A stretch of 44,718 bases of DNA from JBCDAP01 sp038747915 (lineage in GTDB: Bacteria; Planctomycetota; Phycisphaerae; Phycisphaerales; UBA1924): the NCBI GenBank assembly GCA_038747915.1, contig JBCDJJ010000023.1, positions 1 to 44,718 on the forward strand. Reading direction: 5' to 3'. Positions 1 to 8,012 of this stretch are shown here, piece after piece. The position numbers and the translations under genes were made by a program. The first letter of the stretch is position 1; each line of letters opens with the position of its first letter. Below the pieces are notes generated by a model. It searched no databases, had not been told where the DNA came from, and worked only from the letters and a program-made list of their open reading frames with translations.

Positions 1-1
1 C

Positions 2-259
2 GCGGTCGGCCTCGAGCGCACACACACCCAGGCCGTGCGCGCGCTCGAGGCGCATGTCGACAACGAGGGCATCCATATCCACGCGCTCGCCGAGCGCGAA
101 CCCAGCGCCGAGCTGTGGGGCGCCGACAAGAAGAGTTCGCTGCTCGAGAAGGCCTTCGGCACCCGCGTGCACGTGACGTGGCGATCGACCGCCCAGGCCA
201 ACGGGTCGCCGTCCCGAGCGCCGGCGCCGCCGTCTACCGCCAAGGAGACCAAGCCATGA
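2..259 (+). CDS. C-terminal part of an unidentified protein (5' end outside window)
   Basis: An open frame enters from the left edge and ends at TGA 257-259. About 85 residues are visible, ending in a Ser/Pro/Ala/Thr-rich tail. The TGA overlaps the ATG of the next gene (ATGA), so the two are probably translationally coupled. The visible segment contains a short alpha/beta-looking stretch with 'LLEKAFGTRVHVTW' before the tail. That ending faintly resembles the C-terminus of DNA polymerase III gamma/tau subunits ('...LGRPVRVRF'), which would fit a neighbour of tmk, but the resemblance is too short to rely on. Function not assigned; only coding status and frame are supported. Confidence 0.6.
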   Translation, partial: AVGLERTHTQAVRALEAHVDNEGIHIHALAEREPSAELWGADKKSSLLEKAFGTRVHVTWRSTAQANGSPSRAPAPPSTAKETKP

Positions 260-1014
260 TGGATCATCACGCCGGCGCCCCGGATCAGCTCCCGGGAAAG
301 CTCTTCATCGTCGAGGGTATCGACGGCTCGGGCAAAAGCACCCAGCTCGACCTGCTCCGCAAATGGCTGACGAGTCAGGGCTACTGCGTCAGTTTCAGTG
401 AGTGGAACTCCTCGCCGCTCGTCAAGAGCACGACGAGCCTTGGCAAGCGCGAGCGCCTCCTCACCCCGCTCAGCTTCTCTCTCATCCACGCGGCCGATTT
501 CGCCGATCGTCTCGAGCGCACGATCCTCCCGCCGCTCCGCGCTGGTGCGGTCGTGCTTGCGGACCGCTACATCTACACCGCCTTCGCGCGCGACGCGGCA
601 CGCGGTGTCGACCCCGAGTTCGTCCGCCGTGTGTACCGGTTCGCCCCCAAGCCAACCGCGGCGTTCTATTTCAAGGTGCCCCTCGCCGAGGCCCTCGACC
701 GCATCCTGTCCGGCCGTCCCGAGCTGAAGTACTACGAGGCGGGCATGGACCTTGGCCTGAGCGAGGACCCCTACAAGAGCTTCGAGCTCTTCCAGGGCCG
801 CATCCTCGACCAGTACGAGTCCATGACCACCGAGTTCGGACTCGAAGTCATCGACGCCACGCTCCCCATCGCGGTGCAGCAGCAGAAGATGCGATCGCTC
901 GTCGAGCCGCATCTGCCCGGCGTCCTCAGGGCGCCGGTCATGCCGCACATCGAAGCCCTGCGGAGCGAGGGCCTCGCTGGGCGTTACCTCCGCGGCAAGG
1001 TGCTCGCGGAGTAA
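256..1014 (+). CDS. tmk: Thymidylate kinase (dTMP kinase), long-form
   Basis: Phosphorylates dTMP to dTDP with ATP in dTTP synthesis, in the cytoplasm. The 252-residue product opens with the P-loop 'VEGIDGSGKSTQ' (about residues 18-29), followed by the lid and substrate region; 'LADRYIYTAFARD' corresponds to the family DRY motif. Standard bacterial enzymes are about 205-215 residues; this one has an extra C-terminal 30-40 residues. The segment 'EWNSSPLVKSTT' and the stretch 'KYYEAGMDLGLS' mark a divergent subfamily compared with E. coli Tmk. ATG at 256 is chosen because it overlaps the preceding stop (ATGA); a second ATG follows directly at 259. The frame is open further upstream, but that part overlaps the preceding gene. 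It converges on the dioxygenase gene with a 12-nt gap. Confidence 0.9.
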   Translation: MMDHHAGAPDQLPGKLFIVEGIDGSGKSTQLDLLRKWLTSQGYCVSFSEWNSSPLVKSTTSLGKRERLLTPLSFSLIHAADFADRLERTILPPLRAGAVVLADRYIYTAFARDAARGVDPEFVRRVYRFAPKPTAAFYFKVPLAEALDRILSGRPELKYYEAGMDLGLSEDPYKSFELFQGRILDQYESMTTEFGLEVIDATLPIAVQQQKMRSLVEPHLPGVLRAPVMPHIEALRSEGLAGRYLRGKVLAE

Positions 1015-1026
1015 CCCGCGAGCACG

Positions 1027-1974
1027 TCAACCCTCGTTCGAATGCGTGCTGTCGTCCGTCGGTGCCCTCGCACACCCGCCCTCGCCGCTGGGACGGATCA
1101 AGGGGCGAAACACATCCTTCGTGCCCATCCACGCGTACGGATCGGTGCCCGCGACCATCACGATGTCGCGCATGTCCGCCTTGGACACGTACTTCGTGTC
1201 ATCGAGGAATGTGTCGTGGTCCGGCAGCGCACACCACGGGAGGAGCGAGCTCGCGCTCATGTAGTGGTTCACGAGCGTCCGCCGGAAACCCGACTCGGCG
1301 CGGTTCGGGAGCGATCGGTGCAGCAGGTAGCCGTTGAAGAACACCACCGCGCCCGCACTCACCGGCACGGGCACTGCGTCGTCGTCCGAGTACGGGAACC
1401 GGTGACTCTCCTCCGAGCAATCGAACCGCGGATCCACCTGTGCCCGCTGCGGCCACAGCACGCCTGGCCGGTGCGAGCCGGGGATGACCCACAGGCACCC
1501 GTTCTCGACCGTTGCATCGTCGAGCGCGATCCACGCACCGGTGAGCGATCGATCCCGCGTCGGGATGTAATCCTCATCCTGATGCCACGCCTGGCCCGGC
1601 TGCCCGGCCGACTTCAGGAACAGCATCGACTGCACCGCCTTGACATCCGGCCCGATCACGCCGGTCAGCACTCGCACGATCGCCGGATGCGCGAGATACC
1701 GACGGACCACCGGCGAGAACTTCTGCGGATGATGCACGCACAGGTACCGGCGCATCACCTCCTCATCCGTCTCACCATCGCGGTTCGCGGAGCCACGGTC
1801 GATCGAACCATGATCGCCGCGGCAGATCGCCACCGCGTCTTCACGGAGTTCATCGATCTCGGTGGACGTCAGCGCGTCCTCGACCACGAGATACCCGTTC
1901 GCGTCGAAAAAGTCGCGCGGGGCGGCCGCAAGCGGGTCACCGATCGGTGCAGAAGACGGAAAAAACTCAGACAT
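1027..1974 (-). CDS. Phytanoyl-CoA dioxygenase (PhyH) family Fe(II)/2-oxoglutarate oxygenase
   Basis: A 315-residue non-haem iron, 2-oxoglutarate-dependent oxygenase of the PhyH family; the substrate cannot be told from sequence. The iron-binding facial triad is visible as H-x-D in 'WHQDEDYIP' (about residues 131-133) and a distal His in 'LLHRSLPN' (about 218). An Arg about 17 residues later in 'RRTLVNHYM' is the likely 2-oxoglutarate anchor. The core 'LWVIPGSHRPG' is the family's jelly-roll signature. ATG at 1974 is preferred over an in-frame GTG at 1983. The family includes ectoine hydroxylase, and the neighbouring trehalose genes suggest osmolyte metabolism, but the ectoine hydroxylase signature is not evident. 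Stand-alone gene, convergent with tmk and divergent from otsA. Confidence 0.88.
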   Translation of the reverse strand: MSEFFPSSAPIGDPLAAAPRDFFDANGYLVVEDALTSTEIDELREDAVAICRGDHGSIDRGSANRDGETDEEVMRRYLCVHHPQKFSPVVRRYLAHPAIVRVLTGVIGPDVKAVQSMLFLKSAGQPGQAWHQDEDYIPTRDRSLTGAWIALDDATVENGCLWVIPGSHRPGVLWPQRAQVDPRFDCSEESHRFPYSDDDAVPVPVSAGAVVFFNGYLLHRSLPNRAESGFRRTLVNHYMSASSLLPWCALPDHDTFLDDTKYVSKADMRDIVMVAGTDPYAWMGTKDVFRPLIRPSGEGGCARAPTDDSTHSNEG

Positions 1975-2095
1975 GTGTGACACTCTCGGCTCGGGACAGG
2001 CTCACACCGAAACGGTAGCCCAGATGCACTGGGACGGCCCGCACCGGCCGAGTTCGTTTGATGGCAGGGTGCTGCGGCCGTAACGTGACGTGCGC

Positions 2096-3481
2096 ATGGC
2101 CAAGCGTGCGCGCAAAAGCGACCTCGTGATCCTGGCAAACCGCCTCCCGGTGCATCGCGCCAAGGCGCGCGACGGGTGGGAGGTGAGTCCGGGGGGGCTC
2201 GTCAGCGCGCTCCTTCCCACCCTTACGCGACAGACGGGCGTTTGGGTGGGGTGGGCTGGGGGCACCGGAACACCTCCGGCGCCGTTCGAGCACGAGGGCT
2301 TCTGGAATGTGGCCGTCGAGCTGAGCGAGTCGGAGTTCGACAACTACTACGGCGGGTTCAGCAACCGGACCCTCTGGCCGCTCTACCACGATGCCTGCCG
2401 CCCGCCGCTCTACCACCGGCGGTGGTGGGGGCCCTATCTTGAGGTCAACAAACGCTTCGCCGAGGCTGCCTCGGAGGTCGCAGCCAAAGGCGCCGTCGTC
2501 CTCGTGCAGGACTATCACCTGCAGATGGTCCCCGGCATGCTCCGCGAGCTGCGGCCGGATCTGCGCATCGGCTTCTTCCTCCACATCCCCTTCCCGCCCG
2601 TCGAGCTCTTCATGCAGCTTCCCTGGCGCAGCCAGCTCGTCGAGGGCCTTCTCGGCGCCGATGTCATCGGCTTCCAGACCAAGCAGGCGGCGCAGAACTT
2701 CATACGCCTCGGTCAACGACTCGTTGGGGCGAAGGCCTCGCGCTCCGTCATCGAGCACAAGGGCCGAAAGTCCCGCGCCGAGGCTTTCCCCATCTCCATC
2801 GATGTCGAGCGCCTCGAGAGCCTCTGCCGCGACCCCAAGGTGATCGCCCGCGCCGCGCAGGTCCGCCATCGCCTCGGGAACGACCGCAAGATCCTGCTCG
2901 GCGTCGACCGTCTCGATTACACCAAGGGCATCGACATCCGCCTCCGCTCCATGTACGACCTGCTCGCCAAGGGCACCAAGACCATCGACGAGGCCGTCCT
3001 CATCCAGGTCAGCGTGCCGAGCCGCGAGGATGTCGACGAGTACATCGAGCTCCGCAGCGCCGTCGAAGAACTCGTCGGCCAGACCAACGGCGAGTTCAGC
3101 GAGGTCGGCCGCATGGCCGTGCATTACCTCCGTCGAAGCCTGCCGATCGACGAGCTCGCGGCCTTCTACCTCGCGGCCGATGTCATGCTCGTCACCCCGC
3201 TCCGCGACGGCATGAACCTCGTGGCCAAGGAGTATGTCGCCTGCCGGCTCGAGGACACCGGCTCGCTCGTGCTGAGCGAGTTCACAGGGGCCGCCCACGA
3301 GCTCGACCGCGCCATCCTCGTCAATCCGCACGATGTCGACGGCATGGCCGCTGGCATCGCCCAAGCCCTCGACATGACTCTCCCCGAGCAGCAGCGGCGG
3401 ATGAAGGCCATGCGGACCAAGGTCAAACGTAATACCGTGTTCGACTGGGCCGACCGCTTCGTCGGGGCCCTGCGCGACTAA
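2096..3481 (+). CDS. otsA: Trehalose-6-phosphate synthase (GT20)
   Basis: Joins glucose from a nucleotide sugar to glucose-6-phosphate to give trehalose-6-phosphate, the first step of the OtsAB route. The 461-residue length is normal for the family. Visible GT20 landmarks are 'LANRLPV' near the N-terminus, the glycine-rich 'SPGGLVSAL', 'DYHLQMVP', 'FFLHIPFPP', 'GVDRLDYTKGID' and the C-terminal nucleotide-sugar site 'PLRDGMNLVAKEYVA'. ATG 2096 is used; a GTG six bases upstream (2090) would add two residues, and neither has a strong Shine-Dalgarno. The phosphatase fusion gene follows 31 nt downstream on the same strand, so the two are almost certainly one operon making trehalose for osmotic or desiccation stress. 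Confidence 0.95.
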   Translation: MAKRARKSDLVILANRLPVHRAKARDGWEVSPGGLVSALLPTLTRQTGVWVGWAGGTGTPPAPFEHEGFWNVAVELSESEFDNYYGGFSNRTLWPLYHDACRPPLYHRRWWGPYLEVNKRFAEAASEVAAKGAVVLVQDYHLQMVPGMLRELRPDLRIGFFLHIPFPPVELFMQLPWRSQLVEGLLGADVIGFQTKQAAQNFIRLGQRLVGAKASRSVIEHKGRKSRAEAFPISIDVERLESLCRDPKVIARAAQVRHRLGNDRKILLGVDRLDYTKGIDIRLRSMYDLLAKGTKTIDEAVLIQVSVPSREDVDEYIELRSAVEELVGQTNGEFSEVGRMAVHYLRRSLPIDELAAFYLAADVMLVTPLRDGMNLVAKEYVACRLEDTGSLVLSEFTGAAHELDRAILVNPHDVDGMAAGIAQALDMTLPEQQRRMKAMRTKVKRNTVFDWADRFVGALRD

Positions 3482-3512
3482 CGCCCACCACCATGTCAAA
3501 CGGAGCGGGTTC

Positions 3513-6086
3513 GTGAGCCATACACACGCCGACGCACCGACGCCGGACACACACCACGACGAGCGAACACTCGACCCAGCGCTCGATCGCCTCGCCAGCT
3601 CGCCCGTCCTGCTCATCGCGACCGACTACGACGGCACCCTCGCCCCGATCGTCGAGGACCCCACCAACGCGCGACCGAGCCGTGAGTCGATCGTGGCCCT
3701 GCGTGCGCTCACCGAGCTCCCTCAGACCCATGTCGCGGTGATCTCCGGCCGCTCGCTCCGCGACCTCGCCGACATGACCAAGCTCGGCGAAGAGGTCATG
3801 CTCGTCGGGAGCCACGGGAGCGAGTTCGACCAGGACTTCTCGCGCTCGCTCACACAGGATCAGCGAGATCTCCGCGAGCGCATCGTCGCCGAGATGCGGC
3901 GCCTCGCCGAGCCCGACCGGCACTTCCATATCGAGGAAAAACCGGCCAGCATCGCCTTCCACTACCGCAACGTCGAGCCCGACGTCGCATCCGTCGCGGT
4001 CAATGCTCTCATCGACGGGCCGGTCAACTGGGACGGTGTCCAGGCCAAGTTCGGCAAAATGGTCCTCGAGCTCTCGGTCGTGCACACCTCTAAGGGCACC
4101 GCGATCGACACGCTCCGCCAGCGTGTCGGCGCCACCCACGTCATGTACGTCGGCGACGATGTCACCGATGAGGATGCCTTCGCGCGTCTCACCGGCCCCG
4201 ATGTCTCCATCAAGGTCGGCGAGGGCGCGACCGATGCCCGGTACCGCGTCGACGACACCGAGGATGTCGCCCGCTTCCTCGCCCACCTCGTCGAGGCCCG
4301 CCGCGCCTGGCTTGCGGGGGCCCAGGCGGTACCGATCGAGCAGCACGCCCTCCTCTCCGACGGCCGTACCTTCGCCATGGTCACGCCGGATGCTCGCGTC
4401 GTCTGGATGTGCCTGCCGCGTGTCGATGCGCCGGCCCTGTTCGCCGAGCTCGTCGGTGGCCCGACCGCCGGCCACTTCACGATCACGCCGAGCGACAACG
4501 CCGCGCCGACCAATCAGCGGTACGACGGCGAGGCGCTCATCCTCCGCACCGAGTGGGGCCGGCTGAGCGTGACCGACTTCCTCGACTGCTCGGGCGGCCG
4601 GCCCGGTCAGCGTGCGGGCCGCTCCGACCTCATCCGCGTCATCGAGGGCCGCGGCGAGGTCACCATCACGTTCGCGCCCCGGATCGACTTCGGCCGCCAG
4701 GCCACCACCATGACCATCAAAGACGATGGCCTCGAGGTCAACGACTCGCTCGACCCCATCGTCCTGCGCGCGCCGGGTGTCGACTGGACCCTCGAGCCCG
4801 AGGGCATGCACCAAACCGCCATCGGCCGTGCCAAGCTCAACGGCGAGCCGCTCCGGCTCGAGTTCCGCTACGGCACCGGCACGCTCCGCGAGCGCCAGTC
4901 CGCTGCGTTCGGCGAGCGCTACCGCCTGACCAAGGCGTACTGGGAGAGCTGGGCCGACAAGCTCACCCTGCCCCGCCGCGAGCGCGATGCGGTCCGCCGT
5001 TCGGCGCTCACCCTCAAGGCACTCTGCTACGGGCCCACCGGCGGCATCGCCGCTGCAGCGACCACCTCGCTCCCCGAGCACCTCGGCGGGGTGCGCAACT
5101 GGGACTACCGCTTCTGCTGGGTGCGCGACGCCGCGATGACCGCTGCCTCACTCGTGAAACTGGGCTCGGTCACCGAAGCGATGGACTTCCTCGACTGGGT
5201 GCTGCTCGTGCTCGACCGCACCGGCGACCCCGAGCGGCTCATGCCGCTCTACACCTGCACCGGCCACGAGGTGAACTCCGAAGCGGAGATCGGCGAGCTC
5301 GCGGGCTACGCCGGCTCGCGCCCCGTCCGTGTCGGTAACGCGGCCTCGCGCCAGGTGCAGCTCGACGTGTTCGGCCCCGTCGTCGACCTGATCCATCTGC
5401 TGCTGACCAAGGAAGCGCCGCTGTCCGGCGAGCACTGGCGGCTCACCGAGGCCATGGTCTCAGCGGTCCAGATGCGGTGGGCCGAGCCCGACCACGGCAT
5501 CTGGGAGATCCGCAAGCCCCGCCGCCACCACACCCACTCCAAGGTCATGTGCTGGGTGACGGTCGACCGCGGCATCAAGATCTCCGAGCGCTTCCTCGAC
5601 CGTCAGCGGCCCGACTGGGAAGCGCTCCGCGACGAGATCGCGAGCGACATCCTCACCAACGCTTGGAAGGACTCGGTCAAGGCCTACACCGCGGCCTACG
5701 ACGGTGAAGACGCCGACGCCGCGGCCCTCTACGTCGGCCTGACGGGTTTAGTTGATCCCGGCGACGAACGCTTCGCGTCGACGGTCGAGATGATCGAGCG
5801 CGAGCTGCGTGATGGCCCGACTGTCTACCGGTACCTCGAGGACGACGGCCTGCCCGGCCACGAGGGCGGCTTCTTCATCTGCGCCTCGTGGCTGGTGGAT
5901 GCGTACCTCCGTGTCGGCCGCCGCGCCGACGCCGAGTCGCTCTTCGAAGAACTCATCGAGCTCGCAGGCCCGACGGGCCTGATTCCCGAGCAGTACGACC
6001 CGCAGGCCAAGCGGACGCTCGGGAACCACCCGCAGGCGTACTCGCACATCGGGATCATCGAGAACGCGATCGCGCTGTCGGCGTAG
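3513..6086 (+). CDS. Trehalose-6-phosphate phosphatase fused to GH15 glycosidase
   Basis: An 857-residue two-domain protein. Residues about 32-265 are an OtsB-type HAD phosphatase: motif I 'DYDGTLAPI' with nucleophile Asp38 and Asp40, motif II Ser in 'VISGRS', and motif IV 'GDDVTDEDAF' near 212-222. Residues about 270-850 form a complete GH15 glucoamylase/trehalase-like enzyme: the N-terminal beta-sandwich start 'LLSDGRTFAMV', 'NWDYRFCWVRDA' (about 528), 'SRPVRVGNAA' (about 600), 'GIWEIRKP' (about 663, probable general acid Glu) and 'GLIPEQYDPQ' (about 824, probable base Glu). GTG 3513 is preceded by GGAG with a 7-nt gap. If the GH15 half is a trehalase, one polypeptide would both complete and undo trehalose synthesis; it may instead act on another alpha-glucoside. 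Follows otsA in one operon. Confidence 0.92.
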   Translation: MSHTHADAPTPDTHHDERTLDPALDRLASSPVLLIATDYDGTLAPIVEDPTNARPSRESIVALRALTELPQTHVAVISGRSLRDLADMTKLGEEVMLVGSHGSEFDQDFSRSLTQDQRDLRERIVAEMRRLAEPDRHFHIEEKPASIAFHYRNVEPDVASVAVNALIDGPVNWDGVQAKFGKMVLELSVVHTSKGTAIDTLRQRVGATHVMYVGDDVTDEDAFARLTGPDVSIKVGEGATDARYRVDDTEDVARFLAHLVEARRAWLAGAQAVPIEQHALLSDGRTFAMVTPDARVVWMCLPRVDAPALFAELVGGPTAGHFTITPSDNAAPTNQRYDGEALILRTEWGRLSVTDFLDCSGGRPGQRAGRSDLIRVIEGRGEVTITFAPRIDFGRQATTMTIKDDGLEVNDSLDPIVLRAPGVDWTLEPEGMHQTAIGRAKLNGEPLRLEFRYGTGTLRERQSAAFGERYRLTKAYWESWADKLTLPRRERDAVRRSALTLKALCYGPTGGIAAAATTSLPEHLGGVRNWDYRFCWVRDAAMTAASLVKLGSVTEAMDFLDWVLLVLDRTGDPERLMPLYTCTGHEVNSEAEIGELAGYAGSRPVRVGNAASRQVQLDVFGPVVDLIHLLLTKEAPLSGEHWRLTEAMVSAVQMRWAEPDHGIWEIRKPRRHHTHSKVMCWVTVDRGIKISERFLDRQRPDWEALRDEIASDILTNAWKDSVKAYTAAYDGEDADAAALYVGLTGLVDPGDERFASTVEMIERELRDGPTVYRYLEDDGLPGHEGGFFICASWLVDAYLRVGRRADAESLFEELIELAGPTGLIPEQYDPQAKRTLGNHPQAYSHIGIIENAIALSA

Positions 6087-6102
6087 GTAAGAGTGGCCCA
6101 TC

Positions 6103-6121
6103 GACTACTTACTTAGTAGTC
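6103..6121. terminator. Small inverted repeat between convergent genes
   Basis: GACTAC (6103-6108) and GTAGTC (6116-6121) form a 6-bp stem with a 7-nt loop in the short gap between the GH15 fusion and the convergent protease gene; the repeat overlaps the protease stop codon. GGCC on each side could extend it after an internal loop. There is no T-tract, so termination is only a guess. Confidence 0.25.
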
Positions 6122-6871
6122 AGGCCATCGGTGGTCACTATCATCGGTCGCTCGCGTGAACATATGAAAGTCTGCAAGCTGCGCAAGCTGAGGTACAGGC
6201 GCCTCGAATCGCCCGGCCTCAGGGCGGTTCACTCGGTAAAAGGGCGGCGGGAACTGGCCCACGAGTGCATATGGGTACGGGTCCCAAAGAACAAGACCAT
6301 GCACGGTCGGACCGTGTGGCGTTGGAGTGTAGTAAGCACCGGTTACGACAACGATGTGACCGGATAGGTAACCCGAGCGGTACGCAAGAAGAACCGGGTA
6401 TCCAGAGTCGATTTCTCCAAGGAGCCATGCCCCTGGCGGCATCCTCGAGGCGCCCCGCGCGTTCACCACAAAGTGATCGCCATCATCATCAATGCCCCAC
6501 TGATTCAACAGCCTTACCATGTGTCGGTACTGAGCTGTATTGTTCGGAGGCTGTCCGTCCCAGCCGACTCCATAGACCTGCCGAACAATCGCCCGTTGAT
6601 TGACATTGACACGAGCCCAATCCAACACCATCTCGATCGAAGCCGCCCAGCACCAATTAGGCTTCTCTTGCGGACGATAAAACCGAGCGAAGGCTTCTGA
6701 CGGAATGCCAGCGGCCATGACACCGGCCGCACCTTGGGCTTCCGATCGCGATGCGTGAGCACAGGAAGCGATCACAGTCGAGCTAGCGATGAGCACACGA
6801 CCACTCGCACTCAAGAATGACCGGCGCGAGAGATCAAATGCAGGCCGATCTTGAGTATCTATTGCTCCCAT
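6113..6871 (-). CDS. Tat-exported papain-like cysteine protease (C39/C70-like)
   Basis: A 252-residue predicted secreted cysteine peptidase. The N-terminus has a twin-arginine signal, 'SRRSFLSASG' (Arg16-Arg17), followed by a hydrophobic, Ala/Ser-rich segment and a likely lipobox-like or cleavage region around 'SCAHASRSEA'. The catalytic Cys is Cys74 in 'PNWCWAASIEMVL', a classic papain-like 'WCWAA' site, and the partner His is His172 in 'GHIVVVTG'; 'LVLWDPYP' supplies a plausible third residue. The overall pattern resembles the papain-like C39/C70 (AvrRpt2-like) group. GGAGG lies 6 nt upstream of ATG 6871. Upstream DNA is markedly AT-rich and carries two palindromes, unlike its GC-rich neighbours. 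Target unknown; a role in extracellular proteolysis or competitor interaction is inference. Confidence 0.8.
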   Translation of the reverse strand: MGAIDTQDRPAFDLSRRSFLSASGRVLIASSTVIASCAHASRSEAQGAAGVMAAGIPSEAFARFYRPQEKPNWCWAASIEMVLDWARVNVNQRAIVRQVYGVGWDGQPPNNTAQYRHMVRLLNQWGIDDDGDHFVVNARGASRMPPGAWLLGEIDSGYPVLLAYRSGYLSGHIVVVTGAYYTPTPHGPTVHGLVLWDPYPYALVGQFPPPFYRVNRPEAGRFEAPVPQLAQLADFHMFTRATDDSDHRWPDY

Positions 6872-6890
6872 CTCATACCTCCGAACGATT

Positions 6891-6906
6891 TAGATTTGAA
6901 AATCTA
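6891..6906. promoter_or_regulatory. Perfect palindrome just upstream of the papain-like protease
   Basis: TAGATTT-GA-AAATCTA is a perfect 7-2-7 inverted repeat 20 nt upstream of the protease ATG (6871), immediately upstream of its ribosome-binding site. The size and position fit a repressor operator overlapping the transcription start. No known regulator consensus is claimed. Confidence 0.4.
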
Positions 6907-6955
6907 CAACAATGTGCCGTAATACGCAATGTGTGATCCGAGGCTTTTGGATATC

Positions 6956-6982
6956 ATCACATAGCACACGTGTTTATGTGAT
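6956..6982. promoter_or_regulatory. 27-bp nested palindrome upstream of the papain-like protease
   Basis: ATCACATA (6956-6963) and TATGTGAT (6975-6982) are perfect inverted copies flanking a second perfect palindrome ACACGTGT (6966-6973). It lies about 85-110 bp upstream of the protease start in AT-rich DNA. It could be an operator for a dimeric regulator. TATGTGA half-sites resemble CRP/FNR-family half-sites (TGTGA), but the half-site spacing is not that of a standard CRP site. Confidence 0.4.
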
Positions 6983-7459
6983 TACCACACAATAAAGGCC
7001 GCATGCCTCAGAACCGGTGCGTGAATCACGCAGATCTCCGGCAAGAACGTGTTCCAATACCGCTCGCCCAGGCCCCGGTGTGGTATTACACGGTGGCTTT
7101 AAGTCGCCAGACAATCCGCCCGCAATGGTCACGTTACGTGGCGCACACACTCCACGAGATTTCTCCACAAAAAGCCCAAAGCTGGGTTCATCACCATCAA
7201 CCAGGCCGCCGCTGCAGAAACCCGCCGAAGTGACCCTCCTCCGTCATGCCAGTTGAACAACTCCCACGATCCGAGCCGCGAGCTCGAGCCGTCGCCCCAT
7301 CACCACACCCCAAACGCTTGCTCACCTCTGTCATGATGAGTGAACGCTACTCCTCTCAACTCATTCACTGAATCGCGCGGCCATTGCTCCATCGATGAGA
7401 ACCTCTACACGCGTACCCACTCGTCGATCGGCAGTCGAGGATCCGCGATCAGCAACCCC

Positions 7460-7885
7460 TCACACCACCGGCGCGAACGTCGCCCCCGGCAGCACATCCC
7501 CGCTCACGAAGTCACCCTCCGCGAAGTCGCTCGCCTTCTGGTGCTTGTTGAGCCGGCACTCGATCGGCACGCCCGCGTCCACGGTGATCGCGTTGCTCGC
7601 GGGCTCGATCGCGATCACGCGGCCCTGCACACGCCGCGGCCGCCCGTACACCGGCTCGACGTACCGCCCGCCGGTCTCGACCGAGTCCATCCGCCGCGCC
7701 TGCACACGGATCGTCCCGATCGCCCGCTTGCCGATCGCGGTCTCGAGGGCCTGGAGCGACACCAGGTGCAGCTCGTAGCTCGTCTCCGGGATCGACAGCA
7801 CGATCAGGTGCTTGCCGTCGTCGGTTGCTTTCTGTGAGTCGAGCACGCCGCGGGCATGAAGCTTGTCGGTGGATGTGGTCGCCAT
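7460..7885 (-). CDS. Conserved-looking hypothetical protein, 141 aa
   Basis: Encodes a soluble 141-residue protein starting MATTSTDKLHARG, with no signal peptide or membrane helix. The sequence is rich in short beta-strand-like segments ('HLIVLSIPET', 'GRVIAIEPASNAITVDAG', 'GDFVSGDVLPGA'), suggesting a small beta-barrel (OB- or PilZ-like) fold, but no family was recognised. One Cys, in 'VPIECRLN'. ATG 7885 is preferred over upstream in-frame starts because the extension is low-complexity His/Asp-rich sequence with no homologous look. It lies downstream of the protease-nuclease gene on the same strand, about 127 nt away. Its strong codon bias (G/C third positions) matches the core genome rather than the AT-rich flanks. 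Confidence 0.65.
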   Translation of the reverse strand: MATTSTDKLHARGVLDSQKATDDGKHLIVLSIPETSYELHLVSLQALETAIGKRAIGTIRVQARRMDSVETGGRYVEPVYGRPRRVQGRVIAIEPASNAITVDAGVPIECRLNKHQKASDFAEGDFVSGDVLPGATFAPVV

Positions 7886-8012
7886 GTGTGCATGGTAGTG
7901 CGCAGCATCGCCTCGATCTTCTTGCTCAAATCGACAGGACATCATCCAGGTGAGGTGTGTTCACGAGTTCTGGGGCAGAGAACACAGAACTGCTCTGACG
8001 GTCTCGGCTTGA

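Larger units (their letters stand above)
6872..7459. other. AT-rich intergenic region, no convincing gene
   Basis: About 590 bases without a supported gene. The part next to the protease gene (to about 7000) is clearly more AT-rich than the rest of the window and contains two perfect palindromes listed separately. The right half (7000-7460) contains short open frames on both strands with no ribosome-binding site, no recognisable domain and Pro/Arg-rich translations; I regard them as chance or as decayed sequence. No tRNA-like or transposase-like sequence was recognised. Confidence 0.5.

Noticed and set aside
1027..1974. Ectoine hydroxylase as the specific identity of the PhyH gene
   Set aside because: The general PhyH iron site is present, but the ectoine hydroxylase signature and an ect cluster are not visible.
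3423..5081. A 552-residue minus-strand open frame over the phosphatase/GH15 fusion, and a 549-residue one over otsA
   Set aside because: Shadows of well-recognised plus-strand enzymes; low-complexity translations without motifs.
6974..7256. Short open frames in the AT-rich gap (64-79 residues, both strands)
   Set aside because: No ribosome-binding site, domain or codon bias; overlap each other on opposite strands.
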